Positions 53,525 to 62,675 of a stretch of DNA of 64,000 nt are shown here, piece after piece. The notes beneath the pieces are model-generated. The model had not been told where the DNA came from. It was given only the letters and a program-made list of their open reading frames with translations, and did no database searches. The position numbers and the translations under genes were made by a program. Where the stretch lies: the NCBI RefSeq assembly GCF_022678485.1, contig NZ_JALBYP010000034.1:102363-166362 (forward strand), written 5' to 3'. The first letter of the stretch is position 1, and each line of letters begins with the position of its first letter. This stretch comes from Aliiroseovarius sediminis (GTDB lineage Bacteria; Pseudomonadota; Alphaproteobacteria; Rhodobacterales; Rhodobacteraceae).

Positions 53525-55020
53525 GAGCGGGCCCCCAACTGGTTAAGCGCGGCAAAGCTTGGCTGCAAAGCCGGATAAAGGTCTGCGTAAACATCAAATG
53601 TGGCGCGATAGGTTCTCTGGGTCGCTGCCGCGGGCTCCTGACGGGTCAGGTCGGTGCAGCATTGCGCCGCCTCGTTGACCGTGGCCCAAGCACCCTTGCT
53701 GACGCCCGCCAAAAGGGCCGCGCCAAATGCGCCACCTTCAGCGGCCCCCTTGGTGGTGACGACAGGACAATCAAACAGATCGGCCTGAATTTGGCGCCAA
53801 AGATCGGATCGCGCGCCGCCACCGGATGCTTTGATCAGATCACTTGCGATGCCCATCTGCGCCATCAGGCCGTAGATGTCATAAAACGCATAAACGATAC
53901 CCTCCATCAGGGCGCGTGTCATGTGCCGGATATCGTGGCGCGCCGTCAGGCCGATAAATGCACCGCGCGCGGACGGGTCCGAATGCGGGCAGCGTTCACC
54001 GTTCAGATAGGGCAGGAACACCAGGCCTTCGGCGCCTGCTGGCACCTCGCCCGCACCTTGCATCATGTCGTCAAAGCTGAGGTCGGGGCACACGGTCTTG
54101 CGCAGCCAGCCAAGCGCGCCGCCTGAATTCAAGGACACCCCCATGCCGTGCCACAAATCGGGTGCCACGTTGCAAAAGACCTGCAAGCGCCCGCCGGTGT
54201 TGTCTTCGGGGGCCGTGAGCGCCGTGGCCAGAATACCGCCCGTGCCGATCGTCGTCTGAAGCACACCCGGTTCCGCCACACCTGACCCAAGCGTTTGAAT
54301 GACCGAGTCGCCACCACCGCCGATCACGGGCGTGCCGACCTTCAGGCCGAACAGTTCGGCGCTTTTTGCAGTCACCGTGCCGCTGACATAAGCAGACTCG
54401 TAGCAGGGCGGCAAAATATCCGCATCGAACGGCAGTTTATCCAAGAGCGGCGCGCACCACGTTCGGCTGCGCACATCAAACAGGCCGGTGCCCGACGCAT
54501 CCGAGACTTCGGTCGCGATTTCGCCGGTCAACACGAACCGCAGGTAATCCTTCGGGTTCAATGCGTGGCGCACCTTGTCGAACAGCTCTGGTTCATGGCG
54601 CTGCATCCACAGGATCTTGCCGCCGGTATACCCCACCAACATCTGATTGTTCGTCAGCGCCAAAAGGGCGTCTGCGCCACCTGCAAGCTCGACGATATCA
54701 CGCGCCTCGGCGGCGTTGCGCTGGTCGTTCCACAGGATCGCCGGGCGCAAGACGGCGCCCTTGGCGTCAACCGGTGTGAACCCGTGCATCTGGCCCGACA
54801 GGCCAACCGCGGTAATGTCATCGGCAGGCACCGTTTGCAGCACCTGCGCGACGGACTGGCGCGCGCCCTCGATCCAAAGCGCAGGGTCTTGTTCGGTCCA
54901 GCCGGGATGCGGCTGATCCATGCCATAGGTCGCAGTATGTGTCGCCAGGACTTCGCCGGTGTCCGACAGAACCAGCGCCTTACAGCCGGAGGTGCCGATA
55001 TCAATACCCAGAAAGGCCAT
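53521..55020 (-). CDS. xylB: xylulokinase
   Basis: 499 residues. FLGIDIGTSGCKALVLSDTG, then TAVGLSGQMHGFTPVDAKGA with the xylulokinase motif GLSGQMHG and ILWNDQRNAAEA. The catalytic Asp is in PVIGGGGDSVIQTLGSGVAE, and SGGGARSDLWRQIQADLFD follows. These motifs match D-xylulokinase closely, more so than the other FGGY kinase here. It phosphorylates xylulose or a similar ketose at C5. It shares its start base with the stop of the aldehyde dehydrogenase. Confidence 0.9.
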   Translation of the reverse strand: MAFLGIDIGTSGCKALVLSDTGEVLATHTATYGMDQPHPGWTEQDPALWIEGARQSVAQVLQTVPADDITAVGLSGQMHGFTPVDAKGAVLRPAILWNDQRNAAEARDIVELAGGADALLALTNNQMLVGYTGGKILWMQRHEPELFDKVRHALNPKDYLRFVLTGEIATEVSDASGTGLFDVRSRTWCAPLLDKLPFDADILPPCYESAYVSGTVTAKSAELFGLKVGTPVIGGGGDSVIQTLGSGVAEPGVLQTTIGTGGILATALTAPEDNTGGRLQVFCNVAPDLWHGMGVSLNSGGALGWLRKTVCPDLSFDDMMQGAGEVPAGAEGLVFLPYLNGERCPHSDPSARGAFIGLTARHDIRHMTRALMEGIVYAFYDIYGLMAQMGIASDLIKASGGGARSDLWRQIQADLFDCPVVTTKGAAEGGAFGAALLAGVSKGAWATVNEAAQCCTDLTRQEPAAATQRTYRATFDVYADLYPALQPSFAALNQLGARS

Positions 55021-56495
55021 CAGCCCGCCCCTTCCGGCAGGTCGTATCGCACCCGAAGGTGTTTGAAGTTCATGTATTCCAGCATGCCTTCGCGCCCGTG
55101 TTCATAACCGACGCCAGACTGTTTGCGCCCGCCGTATGGCGCATTGATGATGCCGGCATCCACGTTGTTGACCGCGACGTTTCCGTAATCCAGCCGCTGC
55201 CCCAGATAGCGGATTTCGTCTGCAGACTTGGCATAGACATAAGAAGCAAGGCCATAGGGCGTATCGTTTGCCAGTGTGACCGCTTCTGACAAAGTATCGA
55301 AAGGCGCGACGCCGACGATCGGGCCAAAGGTTTCTTCGGTCATGATCTGCATGTCATGGGTGCAGTCGGCCACCACTGTCGGGCGGAAGAAATGACCGTT
55401 TTCATACTCGTCGCCGACGGGTGCTGCGCCACCGGCCAAAACGCGCGCGCCTTTGGCTACGGCATCCGCAAGGTGCTCTTTGGTTTTGGCCAAAGGCTCG
55501 GCAGAAGCCATCGGGCCCATGTCGGCACCCGGGTTTGACAATCCGTCATCAATCGTCAGCGCGTCTGCCGCCTCTGCAAGCTTGGTGATGAAGGCGTCAT
55601 AGACAGGGCGCGCAACGTAAATCCGGTTGATCGCGATGCAGATCTGGCCGCAGTTGCGGAACGACCGCCGCGCGGCCCCTTTGACTGCCGCATCCAGATC
55701 GGCGGTTTGTGTCACGACCAGCGGGCAGTTGCCGCCCAGCTCCAGCGCCATGCGCTTGACTGTGGTGGCCGATTTCTGGATGTGCAGCCCGACCTTGGAA
55801 GATCCGGTAAAGGCGATTTTATCAACGCCGGGATGTTCGACCAAGGCCTGCCCCACGACCGACCCCGGTCCGGTCAACACATTCACAACCCCGCGCGGGA
55901 TGCCCGCGTCAATGCACTTTTGCCCGATGGCAAGGGCTGTGAACGGCGTGATTTCGGCGGGTTTGATGATGATGGTACAGCCTGCGGCCAGCGCGCCACA
56001 CAGCTTCCAACCCACCAACTCGGCGGGATAGTTCCACGGAGTGATTGCACCCACGACGCCGATCGGTTCGCGCAGAACGGTCGATTCCATATCCGTCGTG
56101 TCATTCGGGATTGTCTCGCCGTGGATACGCGTCGCCTCCTCGGCATAGAAGTGGCAGGTTTCCGCCAGTTTCATGATCTCGCCTCGGGCTTCGTTGACCG
56201 GCTTGCCCTGTTCAAGCGTCATCAAGCGGGCCATCGGGTCGGCATCCTGCGCAATCGCATCCCCCAAGGCATGAAGGTGCTTGGCGCGCGTCACAGCGGG
56301 AAGTGCAGCCCACGGACCAAAAGCCGCTCTTGCCGCGCTGACCGCTGCTTCTATTTCAGCGGGTTGTGCAGTAGCGATTGCGCCGATCTGCGCGCCGTTC
56401 GCCGGGTTCTCAACGGGCGATTGTGGGCCTTTACCCTTGACGAGAGCGCCGTCGATCAAGACTTTTCCGTTAAGTTCATTCAGCATTTTGGGCAT
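55020..56495 (-). CDS. aldehyde dehydrogenase family protein (SSADH/KGSADH-like)
   Basis: 491 residues. GVVGAITPWNYPAELVGWKL (NAD loop), IIKPAEITPFTALAIGQK, FTGSSKVGLHIQKSATTVKR, the Glu motif LELGGNCPLVV and the catalytic cysteine in FRNCGQICIAINRIYVA. All are intact. Family members oxidise succinic or 2-oxoglutaric semialdehyde, glycolaldehyde or lactaldehyde. As the first gene of the xylB operon it may oxidise an aldehyde released in the same pathway, glycolaldehyde for instance. Exact specificity is not visible. Confidence 0.9.
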   Translation of the reverse strand: MPKMLNELNGKVLIDGALVKGKGPQSPVENPANGAQIGAIATAQPAEIEAAVSAARAAFGPWAALPAVTRAKHLHALGDAIAQDADPMARLMTLEQGKPVNEARGEIMKLAETCHFYAEEATRIHGETIPNDTTDMESTVLREPIGVVGAITPWNYPAELVGWKLCGALAAGCTIIIKPAEITPFTALAIGQKCIDAGIPRGVVNVLTGPGSVVGQALVEHPGVDKIAFTGSSKVGLHIQKSATTVKRMALELGGNCPLVVTQTADLDAAVKGAARRSFRNCGQICIAINRIYVARPVYDAFITKLAEAADALTIDDGLSNPGADMGPMASAEPLAKTKEHLADAVAKGARVLAGGAAPVGDEYENGHFFRPTVVADCTHDMQIMTEETFGPIVGVAPFDTLSEAVTLANDTPYGLASYVYAKSADEIRYLGQRLDYGNVAVNNVDAGIINAPYGGRKQSGVGYEHGREGMLEYMNFKHLRVRYDLPEGAG

Positions 56496-56533
56496 CCGAT
56501 GTTAGAAAGATCGCGAAACGTAGTGGACAAAAT

Positions 56534-56546
56534 ATAGCAAAACTAT
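56534..56546. promoter_or_regulatory. RTAG-N5-CTAY site upstream of the aldehyde dehydrogenase/xylB operon
   Basis: ATAG-CAAAA-CTAT, perfect palindromic arms, 38 bases upstream of the aldehyde dehydrogenase start. Confidence 0.5.
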
Positions 56547-56719
56547 GCGAATGCAAGTCCCAGTCGATCGTTTTGCTGCGGCCTTTGCTCCTTTATCCAT
56601 GATATCAACAGGCTTTAATGATTGAAAATAAATGATTTTAAGCGTTTTCGCCATGACCTTTAACACGGCGGCGGTGTGGCACCGTGGCTTCTGGATTTGA
56701 CATTGTCGGGGAAGTAGAG

Positions 56720-56732
56720 GTAGTTTTACTAA
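56720..56732. promoter_or_regulatory. RTAG-N5-CTAY-like site upstream of the XylX-like operon
   Basis: GTAG-TTTTA-CTAA, one mismatch at the last base, 24 bases upstream of the start codon. The same spacer TTTTA is seen at 38280 and 51184. Confidence 0.5.
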
Positions 56733-56756
56733 CACTAGATTCTGATGAGGTTCAAA

Positions 56757-57905
56757 ATGCTACCAATTGATTCCGCAAACGCCAAACTGGTCGGACGCGT
56801 CTGGCGTGAAGATGTTGCCGGGCCCGCGGTGGTATTGCTGCGGGCAGGGCATGTGATCGACGTTACCGCCCATTACCCGACGATGACCGATCTTCTGAAC
56901 GCCGATGTCGCAGCACGCTTTGACACGCTGGATGGCGAAGACCTTGGCCCGCTTGAGAGCTTTGTGCATGCACCGTCTGACATGCGCCCTGATGCCGGTG
57001 CGTCCTGCCTGCTGGCGCCTTGCGATTTGCAGGCGCTCAAAGCATGCGGCGTGACCTTCGCACGCTCCATGATCGAACGGGTGATTGATGAACGCACCCA
57101 GGGGGACGCCGTCAAGGCCGATGCCTTGCGCAACCGAATCGGCGAATTGATTGGCGGCAGCCTCGCCAATGTCAAAGCCGGCTCCGAAGAGGCGCAAGCG
57201 GTAAAAACGGCCCTGATCGCCGAGGGGCTATGGTCGCAATACCTCGAAGTTGGCATTGGCCCCGATGCCGAGGTCTTCACGAAATCCCAGCCGATGTCGT
57301 CGGTCGGGCATGGCGCCGAGGTGGGTATCAACCCGGTTTCGGATTGGAACAACCCGGAGCCAGAGATTGTCATGGCGGTCGACAGCCAAGGCAACATTCG
57401 CGGCGCAACGCTGGGCAATGACGTCAACCTGCGCGACGTCGAGGGGCGTTCGGCGCTGTTGCTGGGCAAGGCCAAGGACAACAACGCTTCCTGTTCGATC
57501 GGGCCGTTCATCCGGCTGTTCGACGACAAATTCACCATGCAGGATGTTGAAACGGTCAACCTGACGATGAAAGTCACCGGCAACGACGGATTTGAAATGT
57601 CCGGCACATCCAATCTGTCCGAGATCAGCCGCTCGCCGTCCAATCTGGTGTCGCAGACGGTCAACGCAAACCACCAATACCCCGACGGCTTCATGCTGTT
57701 CACCGGCACCATGTTCGCCCCGACACAGGACCGCGGCGAGCCGGGCAGCGGGTTCACCCACAAGCTGGGCGATGTGGTGGAAATCAGCACCCCCCTCCTC
57801 GGGACGCTCAGCAACACTGTGACGCACAGCGACAAGGCCCATCCTTGGGTATTCGGCACGCGCGCCTTGATGGAAAACCTCGCCAAACGTGGGCTGTTGT
57901 CATGA
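56757..57905 (+). CDS. fumarylacetoacetate hydrolase-family protein, 2-keto-3-deoxy-sugar-acid dehydratase-like (XylX type)
   Basis: 382 residues from the ATG at 56757, with GAGG six bases upstream; an ATG four codons earlier is weaker. The length and the motifs TFARSMIERVIDE, LGNDVNLRDVEGRSALLLGK and KDNNASCSIGPF with acidic metal ligands match the XylX/KdpD-like subgroup, which removes water from 2-keto-3-deoxy-pentonates to give 2-oxoglutaric semialdehyde. A KGSADH-type dehydrogenase ends the same operon, which fits this. Specificity for D-xylonate or L-/D-arabinonate derivatives cannot be told. Confidence 0.82.
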   Translation: MLPIDSANAKLVGRVWREDVAGPAVVLLRAGHVIDVTAHYPTMTDLLNADVAARFDTLDGEDLGPLESFVHAPSDMRPDAGASCLLAPCDLQALKACGVTFARSMIERVIDERTQGDAVKADALRNRIGELIGGSLANVKAGSEEAQAVKTALIAEGLWSQYLEVGIGPDAEVFTKSQPMSSVGHGAEVGINPVSDWNNPEPEIVMAVDSQGNIRGATLGNDVNLRDVEGRSALLLGKAKDNNASCSIGPFIRLFDDKFTMQDVETVNLTMKVTGNDGFEMSGTSNLSEISRSPSNLVSQTVNANHQYPDGFMLFTGTMFAPTQDRGEPGSGFTHKLGDVVEISTPLLGTLSNTVTHSDKAHPWVFGTRALMENLAKRGLLS

Positions 57906-58855
57906 AGCGGTTTGTTGTCTCCGATCAGGCCTTCGGCAATACCGACGCAGAGGAAAAGGCCGCCGCCGCGGCCGGCGCCGAATTTAACGCACATCAAGTC
58001 AGCACCGAAGACGACACGGCCAAAGTGGTGGCCGGTGCGCATGTCGTGCTCAACAACTTTGCGCCGATGACCCATCGCGTCATGTCGGGGCTGGCCAAGG
58101 ATGCTGTCGTTGTCCGTTACGGCGTCGGGGTCGACAATGTCGACCTGGAGGCAGCCCGCGCCTTGGGCGTGCGCGTCTGCAATGTGCCGGACTATGGCGT
58201 CGAAGAGGTTGCAGACCACGCCGCCGCGATGGCCACGTTTCTCGCTCGAAAAGTAGCGATGTTTGACGCGGGTATCCGCCGTGGTGAATGGAAAATCGGC
58301 CAGATGGTGCCAGGACTGCGGTCGCTGGGGGATACCACGGTGGGGCTTGTCGGCTTTGGCCGGATCGCGCAGGCTCTTGCGCGGCGGATGCAGGCGTTCG
58401 GCTGCACCGTTATCGCCCATGACCCGTACGTGAACGCCACAGTGGCGGCTGACATGGGTGTAGAACTTGCGGCGCTGGATGATGTGATCGCGCGCGCACA
58501 TATCGTGTCCCTGCATGTTCCGCTTCTGGCCGAGACCCGCCATCTGCTGAACGCCGCGCGACTGGCCGCGCTGCCGGAGGGTGCGATCGTGATCAACGCT
58601 TCGCGTGGCGGGCTGATCGACGAGGACGCCTTGGCCAAGGCTCTGACCGACGGCAAAGTCGCCGCCGCCGGTCTGGATGTGTTCGAGACCGAGCCCTTGC
58701 CCGAAACATCCGCCCTGCGCAGTGCGCCAAACCTGTTCATGTCGCCCCATGCCGCATTTTATTCCGACGGGTCCGTCAAGCGCCTGCAGCAGCTCGCCGC
58801 CGATGAAGGCCTGCGCGCGTTGCGGGGCGAACCTTTAAGATGTCAGGTTGCCTGA
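57902..58855 (+). CDS. D-2-hydroxyacid dehydrogenase (C-terminal-binding-protein type)
   Basis: 317 residues; ATG at 57902 overlaps the previous stop by 4 bases. VRYGVGVDNVDLEAARALGV, VEEVADHAAAMATFLARK, NAD loop GLVGFGRIAQALARRMQAFG, catalytic Arg in INASRGGLIDEDAL, Glu in DVFETEPLPETSALR and His in MSPHAAFYSDGS. All catalytic residues are present. The CtBP-like subgroup is common in sugar-acid operons, where the substrate is often a hydroxy or keto acid side product. Confidence 0.88.
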   Translation: MKRFVVSDQAFGNTDAEEKAAAAAGAEFNAHQVSTEDDTAKVVAGAHVVLNNFAPMTHRVMSGLAKDAVVVRYGVGVDNVDLEAARALGVRVCNVPDYGVEEVADHAAAMATFLARKVAMFDAGIRRGEWKIGQMVPGLRSLGDTTVGLVGFGRIAQALARRMQAFGCTVIAHDPYVNATVAADMGVELAALDDVIARAHIVSLHVPLLAETRHLLNAARLAALPEGAIVINASRGGLIDEDALAKALTDGKVAAAGLDVFETEPLPETSALRSAPNLFMSPHAAFYSDGSVKRLQQLAADEGLRALRGEPLRCQVA

Positions 58856-58856
58856 A

Positions 58857-59621
58857 ATGATGGATTACAACAGCAAGCTGCGCCTTGACGGAAAAGTGGC
58901 ACTGGTGACCGGCGCAGGACAGGGCATTGGCCTTGCCTGTGCGCAGGCCTTGGCCGCGACAGGGGCCGACGTGATCTGCACCGATCTTGATGAAGAACGT
59001 GCAATGGCCGCTGCAGAGCACCTGCGCACGGACGGGCACAAAGCACGTGGTATCGCGCTGAATGTGACGGATCGTGCAGCGCTTGAGGAGATGGCGCAGG
59101 CGATGCCCGCGCTAGATATTCTGGTGTGTAACGCAGGAATCGTAACGACACGCAGCGCCGCGGAAATGCCAGCGGACGAATGGGACGCGGTCATCAACGT
59201 GAACCTGACGGGGGTGTTTCGCTGCTGTCAGGCCTTTGGTCGCCAGATGGTGACAGCGGGGCGCGGAGCGATTGTGAACATCGGCTCCATGTCCGGCCAG
59301 ATCGTCAACACACCGCAACCGCAGTCCCACTATAACGCCTCAAAAGCCGGCGTGCATCAACTGACACGCTCCTTGGCGGTTGAATGGGCAACGCGCGGCG
59401 TGCGCGTGAATGCCGTTGCACCAACCTACATCGCCACCCCGCTTCTGGATAACGTCGAGGGCGGTGACGCCTTGGTGGCGCGCTGGAAAGACCTGACGCC
59501 GATGGCACGTCTTGGTGAACCTCACGAGGTCGCGTCGGCGGTGCAGTTTCTGGCCTCGGATGCCGCCAGCCTGATCACCGGAAGCATCCTGAACGTTGAT
59601 GGCGGATATACCTGCCTGTAA
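58857..59621 (+). CDS. SDR-family oxidoreductase (sugar or polyol dehydrogenase)
   Basis: 254 residues from ATG at 58857; a TTG at 58848 is possible. Classical SDR: VTGAGQGIGLACAQALA, NAG motif in LVCNAGIVTTRSA, catalytic Ser/Tyr/Lys in IGSMSGQIVN...SHYNASKAG, and the terminal LITGSILNVDGGYTCL. Relatives in pentose and pentitol loci oxidise aldoses at C1 or polyols such as arabinitol and xylitol. It is part of the XylX-like operon and may make the lactone or ketose that feeds it. Confidence 0.9.
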   Translation: MMDYNSKLRLDGKVALVTGAGQGIGLACAQALAATGADVICTDLDEERAMAAAEHLRTDGHKARGIALNVTDRAALEEMAQAMPALDILVCNAGIVTTRSAAEMPADEWDAVINVNLTGVFRCCQAFGRQMVTAGRGAIVNIGSMSGQIVNTPQPQSHYNASKAGVHQLTRSLAVEWATRGVRVNAVAPTYIATPLLDNVEGGDALVARWKDLTPMARLGEPHEVASAVQFLASDAASLITGSILNVDGGYTCL

Positions 59622-59638
59622 TGCAAGAGGAGACAGCC

Positions 59639-60679
59639 ATGGCCCAAGCACTTGTCCTTGAACGCGCGATGGAGCTTTCGTTGCGCGATATCGAACTGCC
59701 AAAAACGGTCGGCCCGAAGGACGTGAAGGTCCGCACCGAAGTGGTCGGCGTTTGCGGCAGCGACGTGCATTACTACCAGCACGGCCGCATTGGCCCCTTC
59801 GTGGTCGACGCGCCGATGGTGCTGGGTCACGAGGCGGCAGGGGTCGTGATTGCGACCGGGTCGGAGGTGTCGCAGCTCAGCATCGGTGACCGTGTTTGCG
59901 TCGAGCCGGGCGTGCCCGACTTTTCGTCACGCGCCAGCCGGATCGGGCTGTATAACCTCGACCCCTCTCTGACCTTCTGGGCGACGCCGCCCGATCACGG
60001 CTGCCTGACGCCCGAAGTGGTGCACCCCGCCGACCTTTGCTTCAAACTCCCCGACAATGTGAGTGCGGCACAAGGCGCGATGGTGGAACCGCTGGCCGTC
60101 TGTGTGCAGGCCGCGTCAAAAGTCGACATCAAACCGGGCGATATCGCGGTGGTTCTGGGTGCCGGGCCGATCGGCCTGTTGCAAGCGCTGACGGCCTTAT
60201 CCTCGGGCTGCTCGCAGGTGTTCATCTTTGATCCGTTGGACGCCAAGCTTGATCTGGCCGACCAATATGACGGCATCACGCCACTTTATGGTCGCAACGG
60301 CACACCCGCCGCGCAGATACAGGCGGCAACCCAGGGCTGGGGCGCTGATGTCATATTTGAATGTTCCGGGGCCGAAGCAGCGTTTCGCGGTATTGCCGAT
60401 CTGTTGCGCCCGGGTGGCACGCTGGTCTGTGTCGGCATGCCGATCAACCCGGTCGCCGTCGATATCGTCGCGCTGCAAGTCAAGGAAATCACCATTCGGA
60501 CGGTGTTCAGATATGCCAACGTCTATGATCGCGCGATCAACCTTCTGGCCAGCGGGCAGATTGATGTTGCCCCCCTGATCACCGGAACTTTTACCTTTGA
60601 GGACAGCATCGCCGCGTTTGAACGCGCGGCAAAAGGCTTGCCCGAAGACGTCAAAATTCAAATTCAGATGCCGGACTGA
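59639..60679 (+). CDS. zinc-dependent polyol dehydrogenase (xylitol/sorbitol dehydrogenase-like)
   Basis: 346 residues from the ATG at 59639 with AGAGGAG upstream. Catalytic zinc ligands are visible in [20 protein letters not shown] (Cys) and MVLGHEAAG (His-Glu), with a later Glu in [13 protein letters not shown]. The structural-zinc cysteines are missing, as is usual in bacterial xylitol and sorbitol dehydrogenases. NAD loop: [20 protein letters not shown]. The expected reaction is xylitol to D-xylulose or an equivalent polyol to ketose step, which would feed the xylulokinase of the divergent operon. Confidence 0.88.
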   Translation: MAQALVLERAMELSLRDIELPKTVGPKDVKVRTEVVGVCGSDVHYYQHGRIGPFVVDAPMVLGHEAAGVVIATGSEVSQLSIGDRVCVEPGVPDFSSRASRIGLYNLDPSLTFWATPPDHGCLTPEVVHPADLCFKLPDNVSAAQGAMVEPLAVCVQAASKVDIKPGDIAVVLGAGPIGLLQALTALSSGCSQVFIFDPLDAKLDLADQYDGITPLYGRNGTPAAQIQAATQGWGADVIFECSGAEAAFRGIADLLRPGGTLVCVGMPINPVAVDIVALQVKEITIRTVFRYANVYDRAINLLASGQIDVAPLITGTFTFEDSIAAFERAAKGLPEDVKIQIQMPD

Positions 60680-60703
60680 CCGGCCAGCGTTAAGGAAAAC
60701 GAC

Positions 60704-62224
60704 ATGACAGATGATGCAGGGTTCGCCCCCCACGGAAAGCATTTGATTGCAGGCGAATGGGTCGCGGGGGAAAAAACCTTCCGCTCGGAACCCGCCCACG
60801 GCGCGGCACATGATTTTGGCATCGGGACACCGGCGCTGGTAGATCGCGCCTGTCAGGCAGCAGAAGAAGCGTTCTGGTCCTACGGATATTCCACCCGCGA
60901 GGACCGCGCCGCCTTCCTTGAGGCAATTGCCGAAGAAATCGACGCGCGCGAAGACGCCGTGACGCAAATCGGCACCTCTGAAACCGGCCTGCCGGAAGGC
61001 CGCTTGGTGGGCGAGCGTGGTCGCACCGTCGGGCAACTGCGCCTGTTTGCCAGCCATATCCGTGACGGTGCCTATCTTGACCTGCGCCACGACGCGCCCC
61101 TTCCGGACCGCCAGCCCGCGCCGCGCCCTGATTTGCGCATGGTGCAACGCCCGATCGGGCCAGTTGCGGTGTTCGGGGCGTCCAACTTCCCACTGGCGTT
61201 TTCAACCGCTGGCGGTGACACGGCCGCAGCGCTTGCTGCTGGCTGCCCCGTGGTCGTGAAGGGACATAGCGCCCACCCCGGCACTGGCGAAATCATCGCC
61301 GAGGCGATCCATGCAGCCATCAAGCGCTGCGATATTCACCCCGGTGTCTTTTCGCTGATTCAGGGTGGGCGGCGTGACGTGGGAACGGCCCTTGTGCAAC
61401 ACCCGCTGATCAATGCCGTCGGCTTTACCGGCTCGCTCGCCGGTGGGCGGGCACTGTTCGATCTGTGTGCCGCACGCCCGAACCCGATCCCCTTCTTCGG
61501 CGAGTTGGGGTCGGTCAACCCGGTTTTCCTGTTCCCGTCGGTTCTTGCCGACAAGGCCGAAAGCATTGCCGAAGCCTGGGCCGGATCGCTGACCATGGGC
61601 GCAGGGCAATTCTGCACCAACCCCGGTATCGTTGTGGTTCAGGCCGGATCCGCTGCCGACCGCTTTCTGGTCGCCGCGACCAAGGCGCTCAAGGCAGGCT
61701 CCGCGCAAACCATGCTGACGGACGGCATCGCAGAGGCGTTTCAAAGCGGCAAAGACCAGATCGCAAGTATGGATGGCGTCACGCAAATGGTGTCATCGGC
61801 GTCCGAGGGGCGCACGGCAGCGGCGCAATTGCTCACAGTGAAGGGGTCTGACTTCCTTGCAAACCCCGCCTTGGCCGAAGAAGTGTTCGGCCCGCTTGGC
61901 CTTGTGGTCCTCGCCGATAGCGCTGATGACATGCTGGCCATTGCCAAGAACCTGAAAGGCCAGTTGACCGTGACGGCGCATTTTGATGACGCGGATCACG
62001 GCCTGCTTGCCAAGTTGATGCCGATCATTGAACGCAAGGCTGGCCGCCTTGTCGGAAACGGCTTCCCGACCGGCGTGGAAGTTGCCGACGCCATGGTCCA
62101 CGGCGGGCCCTATCCGGCCTCTACCAATTTTGGCGCAACAAGTGTTGGCACGCTTTCGATCCGCCGTTTCCTGCGTCCGGTTTGTTATCAGGACCTGCCC
62201 GAAGATCTCTTACCGCTGGGTTAG
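60704..62224 (+). CDS. aldehyde dehydrogenase (NADP+), 2-oxoglutaric-semialdehyde dehydrogenase type
   Basis: 506 residues. HLIAGEWVAGEKTFRSEPAH at the start, GPVAVFGASNFPLAFSTAGG in place of the usual NPWNFP, the Glu motif FFGELGSVNPVFLFP and the cysteine in TMGAGQFCTNPGIVVVQAG. These replaced motifs define the KGSADH-type group used in oxidative pentose pathways, where the product is 2-oxoglutarate. It ends the operon that begins with an XylX-like dehydratase. No sugar-acid dehydratase or lactonase gene is in the window. Confidence 0.88.
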   Translation: MTDDAGFAPHGKHLIAGEWVAGEKTFRSEPAHGAAHDFGIGTPALVDRACQAAEEAFWSYGYSTREDRAAFLEAIAEEIDAREDAVTQIGTSETGLPEGRLVGERGRTVGQLRLFASHIRDGAYLDLRHDAPLPDRQPAPRPDLRMVQRPIGPVAVFGASNFPLAFSTAGGDTAAALAAGCPVVVKGHSAHPGTGEIIAEAIHAAIKRCDIHPGVFSLIQGGRRDVGTALVQHPLINAVGFTGSLAGGRALFDLCAARPNPIPFFGELGSVNPVFLFPSVLADKAESIAEAWAGSLTMGAGQFCTNPGIVVVQAGSAADRFLVAATKALKAGSAQTMLTDGIAEAFQSGKDQIASMDGVTQMVSSASEGRTAAAQLLTVKGSDFLANPALAEEVFGPLGLVVLADSADDMLAIAKNLKGQLTVTAHFDDADHGLLAKLMPIIERKAGRLVGNGFPTGVEVADAMVHGGPYPASTNFGATSVGTLSIRRFLRPVCYQDLPEDLLPLG

Positions 62225-62235
62225 AAGATACCGGG

Positions 62236-62261
62236 CCAGCGCGTGCTACGGCGTGCGCTGG
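62236..62261 (+). terminator. hairpin after KGSADH-type gene
   Basis: CCAGCGC pairs with GCGCTGG around a 12-base loop, 12 bases after the stop codon. There is no U-tract, so termination is uncertain. Confidence 0.4.
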
Positions 62262-62317
62262 CGTGGAAACCCTCGCAGGGACGCGCAGTGGCCGGTAAAT
62301 CTGGAGGCGGAGGAGCT

Positions 62318-62617
62318 ATGGCTACGGCCTTGATCGACAGCTTCTACCCGATGGAACTTGAACTACATGGGATCTCGTTTTACGTGCCGATGAGGTGCGT
62401 CATAGAGCGCGTCTTTGAAGACTATGAAACCGGCCTTCCAGCCCGGGCAGTTGCTGTCGCCCTAAGCGCTGAGGGTGACGCCCGCAAGAAAGAACTTACC
62501 GTCAAGCCCAGTGCAATCCCCGACAAAGGGCCGAATCTTTTGCATCCGTCAATGGCAATGGTTTATGCAGAGAAAACTCATGACTTGCCGACAGCTTGTA
62601 CGAAGAGAATGCCGTGA
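62318..62617 (+). CDS. small hypothetical protein (99 aa)
   Basis: A strong ribosome binding site (GGAGGCGGAGGAG) is just before the ATG. The product begins MATALIDSFYPMELELHGIS and goes on with FYVPMRCVIERVFEDYETGL. It is soluble, without signal or metal motif. I do not recognise it. The C-terminal third is compositionally odd (KGPNLLHPSMAMVYAEKTHD), so the gene could be truncated at its 3' end. Confidence 0.45.
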   Translation: MATALIDSFYPMELELHGISFYVPMRCVIERVFEDYETGLPARAVAVALSAEGDARKKELTVKPSAIPDKGPNLLHPSMAMVYAEKTHDLPTACTKRMP

Positions 62618-62675
62618 TTAGCTGATATCAATAAGATGGGTGGCTGCAAATATGACTCGGTCCACCCTGTCTTGT

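Noticed and set aside
56873..58750. A 625-codon open frame on the minus strand
   Set aside because: It is the antisense shadow of the XylX-like and 2-hydroxyacid dehydrogenase genes, which have intact catalytic motifs on the plus strand.
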